Part shown: piece by piece, positions 6,301 to 12,632 of the stretch
Numbering within the stretch: the stretch's first letter is position 1
Layout: each line of letters begins with the position of its first letter
Origin: a virus
IMG/VR virus record: IMGVR_UViG_3300010331_000030
Coordinates: 1 to 31,079 of that record
Reading direction: 5' to 3' (one strand)
Length of the DNA: 31,079 nt
Notes under the pieces: generated by a model
What the model saw: only the letters and a program-made list of their open reading frames with translations
The model's database searches: none
Told to the model about the DNA's origin: nothing
Made by a program: the position numbers and the translations under genes

Positions 6301-6484
6301 CATCATCCCTCCTTATTTTTATACCCTCCACATATCCGATAAACACAAAATATTTACTCTTGCAATGAGGACATATCAATCCATCTGATGTCTCTGTTTT
6401 ATAGATTGATATCCTGTCACAATCTAAGCACTCAAATGCACTCTTGCCTCTCTTTGTGTCTGTAATTTTATACTCTGTAACCAT
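6278..6484 (-). CDS. small zinc-ribbon protein
   Basis: A 68-residue protein starting MVTEYKITDTKRGK after TTGGAGGCTTGAG. ECLDCDR and ICPHCKSK give C-x2-C ... C-x2-C about 20 residues apart, a rubredoxin-like knuckle pair. The acidic/basic tail RRDDDDKEPKK overlaps the start of the next gene by 23 nt. It sits among regulators, so a role in transcription is possible but unproven. Confidence 0.7.
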   Translation of the reverse strand: MVTEYKITDTKRGKSAFECLDCDRISIYKTETSDGLICPHCKSKYFVFIGYVEGIKIRRDDDDKEPKK

Positions 6485-6485
6485 C

Positions 6486-6839
6486 TCAAGCCTCCAACTC
6501 AATGAGCTCAATTGCTTTCCTGTGCAGCTCATTGATATATGTGCTATTGAGTGAGAGCTCCTGACCTATCATTTTAAAAGTCATACCCTCGACATATCTC
6601 AGGAGGAGGATCTCTCTCAGCCTTGGATCATCTAACTGATTAACTACTGCATCAATATTAATCCTGAGCTTTGTCAGCTTGTCAATCCTGAGTATTAGAT
6701 AACCCTCAAGCACCTTGGCTCTGTGTCCGGATGCCTTGCCCATTTCTTTTGCCTCTTTGAGCTCCTGCATTGATCTCTTGATGTCTCTCTTTAAAAATAT
6801 ATATTGAGATAGATATCTCATCTTTTTTGCTCTTGTCAT
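6486..6839 (-). CDS. sigma-70 region 4-like / ArpU-type regulator
   Basis: A 117-residue protein starting MTRAKKMRYLSQYIF (GAGGAGTGATCAC before ATG; the longer open frame overlaps the upstream gene). N-terminal two thirds: basic, helical (DIKRSMQELKEAKE, HRAKVLEGYLILRIDKLTKL). C-terminal third: DPRLREILLLRYVEGMTFKM followed by IGQELSLNSTYINELHRKA, a sigma region-4 HTH. Proteins of this build (DUF1492/ArpU group) regulate phage late genes. Together with 5529-5942 it gives two candidate late activators. Confidence 0.72.
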   Translation of the reverse strand: MTRAKKMRYLSQYIFLKRDIKRSMQELKEAKEMGKASGHRAKVLEGYLILRIDKLTKLRINIDAVVNQLDDPRLREILLLRYVEGMTFKMIGQELSLNSTYINELHRKAIELIELEA

Positions 6840-6843
6840 GTGA

Positions 6844-7035
6844 TCACTCCTCTCCAAAAAATTGCTCAATATCTGCAAGGGATGGATGGTCATTGATAAT
6901 GACATCCGGGATGATCTGCTCCTCCTGTGTCTGCCAATGAGGACATGCATCACCTTTGCAATAGTTATAAATCTGACATCTCTTGATGACTTTGAGGCCA
7001 TCATGGATCATATATTTGCATTGATTTTTATCCAT
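6844..7035 (-). CDS. 63-residue Cys-rich protein
   Basis: CKYMIHDGLKVIKRCQIYNY followed by CKGDACPHW: five Cys and several His in the first 33 residues, then an acidic tail ending DIEQFFGEE. A metal site is likely. The ribosome binding site is GGGGGATTAATAAG, with slightly long spacing. The gene ends 4 nt before the sigma-like gene starts. Function unknown. Confidence 0.65.
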   Translation of the reverse strand: MDKNQCKYMIHDGLKVIKRCQIYNYCKGDACPHWQTQEEQIIPDVIINDHPSLADIEQFFGEE

Positions 7036-7039
7036 CTTA

Positions 7040-7450
7040 TTAATCCCCCATTAATATTATTTTTACAAATGGCTCATCTGCATATCTCTTAATGACTCTG
7101 AGATCTATGACTTGCTTGTCATCTGCATAGGCAATGCCATTGAGTGCATCAAGGATAATCTTTGCAATATTATCAACATCAGGAGTTATTGCCGGATTGA
7201 TTATGCCTCTCCTCATCTGCTCTCTTTTTACCTCTGACTTGACTGAGGCCGGGATTTTGTAAAATGCCTCAATGATAGCAGTGATGTCACCTGTGAGCAT
7301 CTCTCCTCCTGAGCTGTACCTATAACATGACATAACCCATGACTCATAACCTTTTGTTTTATTTGGAGTAAAAATATTCCCTGATTTAGTATTCATTCTT
7401 GGTCTTTCCTTGCCTTTGATCTTTCCCTCAACAATAAATGTCTTTATCAT
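7040..7450 (-). CDS. rusA: RusA-type Holliday junction resolvase
   Basis: A 136-residue protein starting MIKTFIVEGKIKGKERPRMN after GGAGGAGATCAG. It has the RusA signature: PRMN near residue 18, TPDVDNIAKIILDALNG (D91, D93, K97) and YADDKQV (D111). These match the acidic triad and lysine of the RusA active site. The enzyme cuts four-way junctions in recombined or replicated DNA before packaging. Length is normal for the family. Confidence 0.93.
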   Translation of the reverse strand: MIKTFIVEGKIKGKERPRMNTKSGNIFTPNKTKGYESWVMSCYRYSSGGEMLTGDITAIIEAFYKIPASVKSEVKREQMRRGIINPAITPDVDNIAKIILDALNGIAYADDKQVIDLRVIKRYADEPFVKIILMGD

Positions 7451-7492
7451 CTGATCTCCTCCCATTTACTACTTTGTTAATAAGCCATCCCC

Positions 7493-7768
7493 CTAATAAT
7501 TACTTAGCTCGACACAATCATCATTTAAATCAAATGAGTGATAATTTTTGTTAATTATTTCATCTCTACCATTACCATTAATTACATAGGCTTGACCACA
7601 TGATTTGCATCTTATTTGATTGTCATATTCAGCCATGTCTTCATTATTTATTACTGTCTTTACCGGATTTTTATCCACTTTCCCATTTGGAGATATATTA
7701 TAAAATTCTGTGACTATAATTGTTGATTCGATATGGAAATCTGCACTTCCACAATTTTTACATTTCAC
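7493..7768 (-). CDS. zinc-ribbon protein with GTG start
   Basis: A 91-residue protein reading (V/M)KCKNCGSADFH ... IRCKSCGQAYVI: C-x2-C pairs about 48 residues apart, a typical zinc ribbon. Start is GTG at 7768, since AGGAGGATTAAAGA lies 8 nt upstream and the GTGA overlaps the upstream TGA. The long insert between the two knuckles contains DNQ/NPVKTV strands. The closing tail is acidic. Function unknown. Confidence 0.7.
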   Translation of the reverse strand: MKCKNCGSADFHIESTIIVTEFYNISPNGKVDKNPVKTVINNEDMAEYDNQIRCKSCGQAYVINGNGRDEIINKNYHSFDLNDDCVELSNY

Positions 7769-7929
7769 TCTTTAATCCTCCTCTTTTTTTTGCAATCAGG
7801 GCATAAAGATTGCTTTCCAATACTCCAACCTCTCGCCCTTACTTGTTTAATAACCTCTACTTTGCCCCGGTGAAAATTCCAATAAATTTCAATTCCACAT
7901 TTGTCACATATAACTCCTGTTGTAATCAT
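7765..7929 (-). CDS. 54-residue zinc-finger protein
   Basis: Starts MITTGVICDKCGIEIYW after TATGGAGGGGTTGGA. Second Cys pair in SLCPDCKKKRR, preceded by RGWSIGK. This CDKC ... LCPDCKKK arrangement recurs in small phage proteins next to replication genes. Basic C-terminus KKKRRIKE suggests nucleic-acid contact. Coupled to the following gene. Confidence 0.7.
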   Translation of the reverse strand: MITTGVICDKCGIEIYWNFHRGKVEVIKQVRARGWSIGKQSLCPDCKKKRRIKE

Positions 7930-7978
7930 TCCAACCCCTCCATACAATCCATATTGTAAAATTCTGTTAAATTCATTT

Positions 7979-8821
7979 TTATTTTTCCCATCCTAATAAT
8001 TTTTTTTCAAGATCATCAAAATCCTCTTTTTTGTACTGTCTCTCATCAAATCCCTTGTCCACAATCTTGCCCTTGATATATTGTGGCTTTGGAGCATCCT
8101 TGCCTTTACTTTTCCATGATTGCAGGATGCCCTTGACATATGACACTGTATAAAATCCCTGATTGACTGATTTCTGCATTGCCTCTATAAGCCATTGTGC
8201 TGAGTATTTTGACTCAAGCTCCTCAAGCTGCAACTTAAAATATGGAGTAATATTGCCAAATCCAAGACTCTGAAACTGATAAAATATATTTGACTCATCA
8301 GCCACAACAACTGACTTTATTTTTGTTGTTGTTTGTTTTTCTTTATTGTCTTTTCCTTTGTTGTCTTTTCCTTTACTTTCCTTGTTATCCATTGTTATAA
8401 CATTGTTATCTATTGTTATAACATCAGAGTCTGTCTGCTCCTCATTGCTATTGCTCCATCTGTTCAACATGCCTTTTTTACCTGCATCAGATCTCTTTTT
8501 TCTTTTATCATCTTTGATCTGCATCCTGTTTTTTAATGATCTGCTATAAAATACATCATCTGACTCATCAAAGAGCTCATATATATCAATACAGTCTCTG
8601 AGCCATTGCTCTGCCTCATCAGGCTGCATCTGAGCCTCTGCTGACAGAGCCTGATAAAAATACTTTTTGAGAGGCAGCTCATAATCTGATGTATCTCTCA
8701 GCATCTCTATGATTACCCAATACAGACCATATCCGGCCATTCCATATTGATTGACCATTGCCTTAATTTTGATGTCATGCCTTGCATTGCTGTCATGGCT
8801 AAAATAATAAGCATCTTTCAA
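7979..8821 (-). CDS. DnaD-like replication initiator / replisome organiser
   Basis: A 280-residue protein. Residues 1-105 match the Lin1244/Lin1753-type N-terminus (DAYYFSHDSNARHDIKIKAM, YGMAGYGLYWVIIEML). A low-complexity linker (about 120-165) holds the repeated NVIT-DN and KGKDNK motifs. Residues 185-240 are DnaD-like (ITPYFKLQLEELESKYSAQW, YTVSYVKGILQSW). Such proteins bind the phage origin and recruit host helicase. The start is TTG at 8821: AAAAGGAGG lies 7 nt upstream, and an ATG nine codons earlier would lie upstream of that site. The linker DNA carries iteron-like repeats (8382-8423). No helicase or loader gene follows, so host enzymes are presumably used. Confidence 0.85.
   Translation of the reverse strand: MKDAYYFSHDSNARHDIKIKAMVNQYGMAGYGLYWVIIEMLRDTSDYELPLKKYFYQALSAEAQMQPDEAEQWLRDCIDIYELFDESDDVFYSRSLKNRMQIKDDKRKKRSDAGKKGMLNRWSNSNEEQTDSDVITIDNNVITMDNKESKGKDNKGKDNKEKQTTTKIKSVVVADESNIFYQFQSLGFGNITPYFKLQLEELESKYSAQWLIEAMQKSVNQGFYTVSYVKGILQSWKSKGKDAPKPQYIKGKIVDKGFDERQYKKEDFDDLEKKLLGWEK
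8346..8374. repeat. 14-bp tandem repeat, 15-bp period
   Basis: TTGTCTTTTCCTTT occurs at 8346-8359 and 8361-8374 and encodes the KGKDNK-type repeats of the initiator linker. On the plus strand it is a pyrimidine-rich tract immediately beside the 21-bp repeats, like the AT/pyrimidine tracts near phage origins. Confidence 0.6.
8382..8423. repeat. two 21-bp tandem repeats, candidate origin iterons
   Basis: Two directly abutting 21-bp units (8382-8402 and 8403-8423) differ at one base. Each begins TTGTTATC and ends in the palindrome TGTTATAACA. They lie inside the initiator gene, in its linker. Phage origins are often placed as iterons within the initiator gene (lambda O is the model), so this is the best ori candidate in the window. 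Confidence 0.6.
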
Positions 8822-8843
8822 TTTTTTACCTCCTTTTAGGATC

Positions 8844-8886
8844 AGCATCTGCTGTTAAATTATGTAAACATTCCACAGCAGATGCT
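8844..8886. repeat. 12-bp perfect inverted repeat upstream of the initiator
   Basis: AGCATCTGCTGT at 8844-8855 and its exact complement at 8875-8886 enclose a 19-nt A/T-rich loop. No T-run follows on either strand. It lies between the 37-residue gene and the ribosome binding site of the replication initiator. It could be an RNA hairpin tuning initiator translation or a DNA site for a dimeric protein. Confidence 0.65.
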
Positions 8887-8900
8887 TTGCCCCTGACTGC

Positions 8901-9014
8901 TCAATCTGATTGGTCTTTTGTGTCTGTGGACTCTCTTGAGATGTATTTGATGTTATTATTTGGACTGCTCAGAGGCTCTATATTGATGCTTAAAAGCGTA
9001 TTACAGCAACTCAT
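8901..9014 (-). CDS. 37-residue peptide
   Basis: Starts MSCCNTLLSINIEPLSS with a strong CAAGGAGGCAAAGCA in front of the ATG. The ATG overlaps the stop of the preceding 40-residue gene (AATGA). Two adjacent Cys at positions 3-4, Ser/Asn-rich, acidic tail. The strong ribosome binding site is the main evidence that it is translated. Function unknown. Confidence 0.5.
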   Translation of the reverse strand: MSCCNTLLSINIEPLSSPNNNIKYISRESTDTKDQSD

Positions 9015-9133
9015 TGCTTTGCCTCCTTGTAACTGATGTAATCTCTATCCAAGGCTTTCCATTTTTGCCTTGAGTTTTGCCATGTCCTGTTGTGCCACAA
9101 CCATCTGATACAAAAAATATAATATCTGATCAT
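9011..9133 (-). CDS. 40-residue Trp-rich basic protein
   Basis: Reads MIRYYIFCIRWLWHNRTWQN then SRQKWKALDRDYISYKEAKQ. The ATG overlaps the upstream TGA (TGATG) with GAGG 7 nt before. The sequence WHNRTWQNSRQKWKALDRDY resembles very small phage proteins; four Trp and a basic helix are unusual for chance. The next gene starts on its stop codon. Function unknown. Confidence 0.55.
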   Translation of the reverse strand: MIRYYIFCIRWLWHNRTWQNSRQKWKALDRDYISYKEAKQ

Positions 9134-9363
9134 CAGAGGACCTCTTTGACAGTCTTTGACTGCTCCTCTGTCTTTTCAACTACTTTGACATAAGGCTCAT
9201 TTATCTCAATTGTCTCTGCAATGCCTACCATAAAATTACAGTTTGCAACCAAGTCCTCAACTAGTTCCATTTTTTCATATGTATTAATTGATTGATTATC
9301 TGAAACAACTTTTATCATGTCATATACTTTTGCCTTGATTTTTATCTGTAAACTATTTCCCAT
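9133..9363 (-). CDS. small unknown protein
   Basis: A 76-residue protein starting MGNSLQIKIKAKVYDM after GAGGAGGATAAAA. Probably beta-rich N-terminus, then an acidic region ending EKTEEQSKTVKEVL. It overlaps the upstream gene by 11 nt and shares one base with the next start. No recognised family. Confidence 0.6.
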   Translation of the reverse strand: MGNSLQIKIKAKVYDMIKVVSDNQSINTYEKMELVEDLVANCNFMVGIAETIEINEPYVKVVEKTEEQSKTVKEVL

Positions 9364-9745
9364 TTTTATCCTCCTCATTGATTAATATTTTCAGATCATA
9401 GCCTGACCGCACAAATTTTTCTGTCAATAGTCTATTTACGTTATTTCCTAATTTCTCATAGATTGCTCTCATGTCCTCAGTACTGAAATCAGTATCAAGA
9501 TAGTCATTGATGCCTCTGAGTATAAAATTTTTAAATTCTATGTTTTTTGTATTATTTTTAAATGGCTCTGTTTTGCAAGCATCTCTTGAGAGCCATTCCA
9601 ATACCTTATATTTCAATTCAATCTCTTTTTGGACATTTACCTTGAAATACACATTTACTGTTCTGTGGATTATAATCTCACTGAATTGATTAACAAAACT
9701 ATTTGGGAAACATCTCATCAATCTTAAAAGCTCATTATTTATCAT
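9353..9745 (-). CDS. unknown phage protein
   Basis: A 130-residue protein starting MINNELLRLMRCFPNSF after ATGAGGAGGAGTCAG. Helical C-terminal half (STEDMRAIYEKLGNNVNRLL). Visible features: RTVNVYFKVN strand, KYKVLEWLSRDAC. It is followed by 9133-9363 with overlap. I recognise no domain. Its place between an XRE regulator and the initiator suggests an early function. Confidence 0.62.
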   Translation of the reverse strand: MINNELLRLMRCFPNSFVNQFSEIIIHRTVNVYFKVNVQKEIELKYKVLEWLSRDACKTEPFKNNTKNIEFKNFILRGINDYLDTDFSTEDMRAIYEKLGNNVNRLLTEKFVRSGYDLKILINEEDKNGK

Positions 9746-9774
9746 CTGACTCCTCCTCATTTAAACTGCTGAAA

Positions 9775-10056
9775 TCATACATCTTTGGCTCTCCTCCACA
9801 GCTCCTGCAATAGCTCATCTGTATGAAATATTGAGAGATCCTGCTCCACATAGACATTTGTATAACCCAATAGATCAGGGACTGTGACATCCAATCTGTT
9901 TGCAATTGTTGCAAGTGTGCTGATACTTGGCTCTGTCTCATCCTGCTCATATTCAACTATGTCCAACTTTGACAGTCCTGTCACCTCTGCAAGCTCTGCC
10001 TGAGTCATTGCCTTGGCATTTCTGTGTTTCCAAATACTCACTCCAATGCTACTCAT
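9775..10056 (-). CDS. XRE-family HTH regulator
   Basis: A 93-residue protein starting MSSIGVSIWKHRNAKAMTQA after ATGAGGAGGAGTCAA. Residues 4-60 are a standard HTH_3 domain: MTQAELAEVTGLSKLDIVEY, DETEPSISTLATIANRLDVT. No protease domain, so it acts as a simple dimeric repressor or activator. Its position in the early operon, separate from the immunity region, suggests an internal early regulator rather than the immunity repressor. Confidence 0.85.
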   Translation of the reverse strand: MSSIGVSIWKHRNAKAMTQAELAEVTGLSKLDIVEYEQDETEPSISTLATIANRLDVTVPDLLGYTNVYVEQDLSIFHTDELLQELWRRAKDV

Positions 10057-10222
10057 TTGACTCCTCCTCATTAATTAATTTTGTTAGCTTTTTTTCAAGA
10101 AATCTGAGGCCATCTTTGACTCCTTGAGAGTATGTTGTGACCTCTCTGCCATGGTCCACATAGATCTCATCAATTTTCATAAGGATGTCCTTAAATCTGA
10201 TAGTCTTTTGATTGTCTGCCAT
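10049..10222 (-). CDS. 57-residue unknown protein
   Basis: Starts MADNQKTIRFKDILMKID with GAGGAGGCATGATC before the ATG. Contains YVDHGREVTTYSQGVKDGLR and ends NEEESNE. It overlaps the start of the XRE gene by 8 nt, and its ribosome binding site lies in the end of the preceding gene. Dense packing and a strong SD support it as real. Function unknown. Confidence 0.65.
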   Translation of the reverse strand: MADNQKTIRFKDILMKIDEIYVDHGREVTTYSQGVKDGLRFLEKKLTKLINEEESNE

Positions 10223-10224
10223 GA

Positions 10225-10506
10225 TCATGCCTCCTCTCTTGACTCAATAGAAATAAGCACATGTTTTGATTTTGATATTTGCTCCTGATAAGGCTCTAAA
10301 ATCTCAAATACTTTTTGAGCAATGTCTCTGCTCCCACATATGACTGCAAATGGTATGTCATAAATGTGCAGATTATCCTTTGTGACAGGAGTAAATGATG
10401 ACCTCAGCTCCTCAAGTGCCTCAATCTCATCAGGAGGCATGATGTCTGTCAGTCCTAATCTGTCAATAAAATCTGCTGCTGTCAGATCACCTGAATACAT
10501 ACCCAT
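10225..10506 (-). CDS. unknown protein
   Basis: A 93-residue acidic protein starting MGMYSGDLTAADFIDRLG after GGAGGTGATCTG; the ATG shares a base with the upstream stop (TGATG). An alpha/beta look: helix (PPDEIEALEELRSS), strand (IPFAVICGS), helix (RDIAQKVFEILEPY), strand (KHVLISIES). No recognised domain. Confidence 0.62.
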   Translation of the reverse strand: MGMYSGDLTAADFIDRLGLTDIMPPDEIEALEELRSSFTPVTKDNLHIYDIPFAVICGSRDIAQKVFEILEPYQEQISKSKHVLISIESREEA

Positions 10507-10808
10507 CAGATCACCTCCATCAGCTCTGCCTTGAGATCATCAAGCCATTTAATAGCATCATCTGATGTATTGTTGTATTTATTTTCTTTATATGGCAGAT
10601 CAATCTCCATAGATTTGATTATTTTGAGTGAGCCATCCGGATCTTTGCCAACATATCCAAACATAAATATTGATAGCAATTTTATTGATCCACAAAATTC
10701 CATTGTCAAATATTGCTTTTGAGGCAATATGAGCAGCATCTCATTGACTGTGATAATTTTTTCTGTCAGCTCCTTAATTACTGAAATCGTTTTTTGTGTA
10801 TTATTCAT
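10506..10808 (-). CDS. unknown protein
   Basis: A 100-residue protein starting MNNTQKTISVIKELTEK after AAGGAGTGGAAAATAT; the frame is open upstream but crosses a hairpin and lacks an SD. Contains a hydrophobic stretch (FCGSIKLLSIFMFGYVG) that could be a buried helix, and an acidic end (DDAIKWLDDLKAELMEVI). Function unknown. Confidence 0.62.
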   Translation of the reverse strand: MNNTQKTISVIKELTEKIITVNEMLLILPQKQYLTMEFCGSIKLLSIFMFGYVGKDPDGSLKIIKSMEIDLPYKENKYNNTSDDAIKWLDDLKAELMEVI

Positions 10809-10860
10809 ATATTTTCCACTCCTTATCTGATATAATTTAATCTGATAGACATCCCTAATC

Positions 10861-10893
10861 AAGACTGATCTCATTTCTGATGAGATTGGTCTT
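10861..10893. other. intergenic hairpin
   Basis: AAGAC, ATCTCAT, a 5-nt loop, ATGAGAT and GTCTT form two paired blocks (5 and 7 bp) separated by a symmetric 2-base internal loop. On the plus strand a TTTATTTTATTTT tract follows, so it would terminate plus-strand transcripts. On the minus strand it is a hairpin without a T-run in front of 10506-10808. Confidence 0.5.
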
Positions 10894-10897
10894 TATT

Positions 10898-11353
10898 TTA
10901 TTTTGCAAATTGTTTTGTTAATGTCTCATAGGCTCTCTTTTTTCTCTCTGCCTCCTTTTCTGCTTTTTTGACTGCATTGGCTGCTCTGCTGAGATGCCTC
11001 TCATTTGTCTCATGGATGTATCTCTGAGGATTGTGCATCATGTCCTCAAGTTTTCCCTCAGCCTGCAAACGATTATCAAATGAGCCTCCATAATAATTGA
11101 CTTTGTTAATGATTATGTATGGCCTGAATTTTTTAGATCTGATGTCCTGCATCACATTGCCTGAGACATCCAAAATCTTGACAGGCTTGACTGCTTTTAA
11201 TAATTTATCAGAGAGGATCTCCTCCATTGATATCTGATTGCTGTTATCCTCCTTTGTTTTTTTCTGTGGCTGAGTCTGTCTGATGTCAAGCTCCACAGTC
11301 ACCTCAACAAATCCAAGTGATTTTTTGCCAATGTATTCCATTACCTGATCCAT
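10898..11353 (-). CDS. unknown protein with basic helical C-terminus
   Basis: A 151-residue protein starting MDQVMEYIGKKSLGFVEVTV. The ATG follows the upstream TGA by 4 nt (TGACAACATG), so re-initiation is likely; the longer open frame overlaps the upstream gene by over 100 nt. The C-terminal 45 residues (RHLSRAANAVKKAEKEAERK) form a strongly charged helix. The middle has a beta-like YIIINKVNYYGGSF. No known family. Confidence 0.65.
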   Translation of the reverse strand: MDQVMEYIGKKSLGFVEVTVELDIRQTQPQKKTKEDNSNQISMEEILSDKLLKAVKPVKILDVSGNVMQDIRSKKFRPYIIINKVNYYGGSFDNRLQAEGKLEDMMHNPQRYIHETNERHLSRAANAVKKAEKEAERKKRAYETLTKQFAK

Positions 11354-11357
11354 GTTG

Positions 11358-11738
11358 TCAGCCTTGATTAAGATGCTTGTGATTTTTGTCACTGATACTG
11401 TCCTCCTCTTTGATAAATTTAGGGATTGTGTCCAATAATTTTTTATAGATATTGTCTGACTCATCTCTCATCATTTTTGTGATAATGATTGAGCCATCAC
11501 TGATCTTGAGTGCTTTTGCCTGAGCAATGTCCATTGAGTCATTAATGCTATGGATGAGCAGATCATCCTTTAATTTGTCATATACTGACACAACATAGAC
11601 ATAATTGACTGAGCCTCTTTTTGCTCTTGTCTTGAGAGCCTCCTCTCTGTCTCTCCTGAGTACCAACAACTTGAGCATCAACAATATGCCCATGATCACA
11701 AGGATTGAGATTGCTGTTGTATAAAATATTTTGTCCAT
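11358..11738 (-). CDS. single-span membrane protein
   Basis: A 126-residue protein. Residues 5-27 (FYTTAISILVIMGILLMLKL) form one membrane helix, followed by a basic stop-transfer (RRDREEALKTRAKRG) and a soluble domain of about 90 residues inside the cell. GAGGGTGTAAAAA precedes the ATG and overlaps the end of the previous gene. With 11906-12070 it is one of two early membrane proteins; exclusion or host takeover are possibilities, not shown. Confidence 0.68.
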   Translation of the reverse strand: MDKIFYTTAISILVIMGILLMLKLLVLRRDREEALKTRAKRGSVNYVYVVSVYDKLKDDLLIHSINDSMDIAQAKALKISDGSIIITKMMRDESDNIYKKLLDTIPKFIKEEDSISDKNHKHLNQG

Positions 11739-11741
11739 TTT

Positions 11742-11906
11742 TTACACCCTCTCTATATCAAATAGCATCAATGAGATGACATATGCTCCAATAGCTGTAT
11801 CAATCTTGATTCTGCCATCAGCCATAAGCTCTGAGACAGTGCCCTCAAATCTCACATAATTGAGCTTTGATTTTGCTCTGACATGATCTCCTATTTTAAA
11901 ATCCAT
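11742..11906 (-). CDS. 54-residue SH3/KOW-like small protein
   Basis: Starts MDFKIGDHVRAKSKLNYVRF with ATAGGAGGTGGATTTTA in front, and its ATG overlaps the upstream TAA (TAATG). The FKIGDHVRAKS ... FEGTVSEL ... GRIKIDT pattern of short strands around a G-D-x-V-R turn suggests a small SH3-like barrel. The fold call is by pattern only. Function unknown. Confidence 0.6.
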   Translation of the reverse strand: MDFKIGDHVRAKSKLNYVRFEGTVSELMADGRIKIDTAIGAYVISLMLFDIERV

Positions 11907-12070
11907 TAAAATCCACCTCCTATCAGTGAAATGAGATAAGCAAATGCAAATATGATGTATACGATTGCCAAAACAAATGGCATAGCCACAACCACAGCAG
12001 CAAACAATTTTATAAATTCTCTGTCTGACATCTCCTCTGCAAATAGCATCTTTTTAATCCATCTCATCAT
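11906..12070 (-). CDS. 54-residue membrane protein
   Basis: Starts MMRWIKKMLFAEEMSDREF after AATAGGAGGGACAA (the second ATG is also possible). Residues 21-50 (LFAAVVVAMPFVLAIVYIIF) form one long or two short membrane helices behind a basic N-terminus. The GGGF end carries the next gene's ribosome binding site. Function unknown. Confidence 0.6.
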   Translation of the reverse strand: MMRWIKKMLFAEEMSDREFIKLFAAVVVAMPFVLAIVYIIFAFAYLISLIGGGF

Positions 12071-12079
12071 TTGTCCCTC

Positions 12080-12268
12080 CTATTTTTTAATTACTCTGCC
12101 ATAATTCGATCTGAAATATTGATCCAAGTCCTGAGCCACAATCCGGACTGTCCTCCCATGCCTGATGGCCGGAAATCCTTTGGATCTGCTCATCTGATAT
12201 GCTTTGTATTCTGATAAGCCGTAAACCTGAGCAAACTCCTTGACTGTGATTGTCTTTGACATTGGCAT
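12080..12268 (-). CDS. excisionase-like HTH protein
   Basis: A 62-residue protein (MPMSKTITVKEFAQVYGLSE) with AAGGAGGAGAGG before the ATG; a second ATG two codons on is possible. The core ITVKEFAQVYGLSEYKAYQM ... GFPAIRHGRTVRIVAQDLDQ is a winged-helix HTH_17/excisionase domain. Being among the first early genes next to int, it may help excision by bending attachment DNA, or act as a small regulator. Confidence 0.8.
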   Translation of the reverse strand: MPMSKTITVKEFAQVYGLSEYKAYQMSRSKGFPAIRHGRTVRIVAQDLDQYFRSNYGRVIKK

Positions 12269-12323
12269 CCTCTCCTCCTTCACTGTTGCTCTTTGCACAC
12301 ATTTTGTAAATTATAATTGACAC

Positions 12324-12524
12324 TTATCTTAAAAAAAATGACTCCAATCTATCATTTGGAAATGCCTTGATTAAGCCTGCTGTAAACTTTGAGCCTGCTT
12401 TTTGCTTGTGATTGAGTATTTTCCACAAATATGATCTTGTAATATCCATCTTTGATGCAGTCTCTGTGATGCCATATCCATGCTTGTCCATGACATCCTC
12501 AAATACTTCTCTGTCAATATACAT
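12324..12524 (-). CDS. Cro-like HTH protein, first early gene
   Basis: A 66-residue protein starting MYIDREVFEDVMDKHGYG after AGAGGAGGGATTTATTTT. ITETASKMDITRSYLWKILN is a lambda-repressor-type HTH. It is the first gene of the rightward-named early unit, divergent from the repressor, as cro is. The strong promoter TTGACA-17-TATTAT lies just upstream. Role as Cro analogue is inferred from position. Confidence 0.72.
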   Translation of the reverse strand: MYIDREVFEDVMDKHGYGITETASKMDITRSYLWKILNHKQKAGSKFTAGLIKAFPNDRLESFFLR

Positions 12525-12575
12525 AAAATAAATCCCTCCTCTCTGATGTTGCTTATTGTTTACATCTTTATATTT

Positions 12576-12604
12576 ATAATAAGACAAGGTTTTCTAATTG
12601 TCAA
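12576..12604 (-). promoter_or_regulatory. early promoter
   Basis: Minus strand: perfect -35 TTGACA (12604-12599), a 17-nt spacer and -10 TATTAT (12581-12576). The -35 lies inside TTGACAATT, which differs by one base from the half-site TTGCCAATT of the palindrome at 12633-12646, so the repressor could block this promoter directly. Confidence 0.85.
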
Positions 12605-12632
12605 CATTAATTTAATATCATTTACAGTTTAA

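Noticed and set aside
8382-8423. CRISPR array
   Set aside because: Only two abutting 21-bp units without spacers, inside a coding region.
9735-9956. 73-codon minus-strand frame overlapping the XRE gene
   Set aside because: Out-of-frame shadow of the HTH protein. A 15-codon piece (MYDFSSLNEEESDDK) between the two real genes has no SD.
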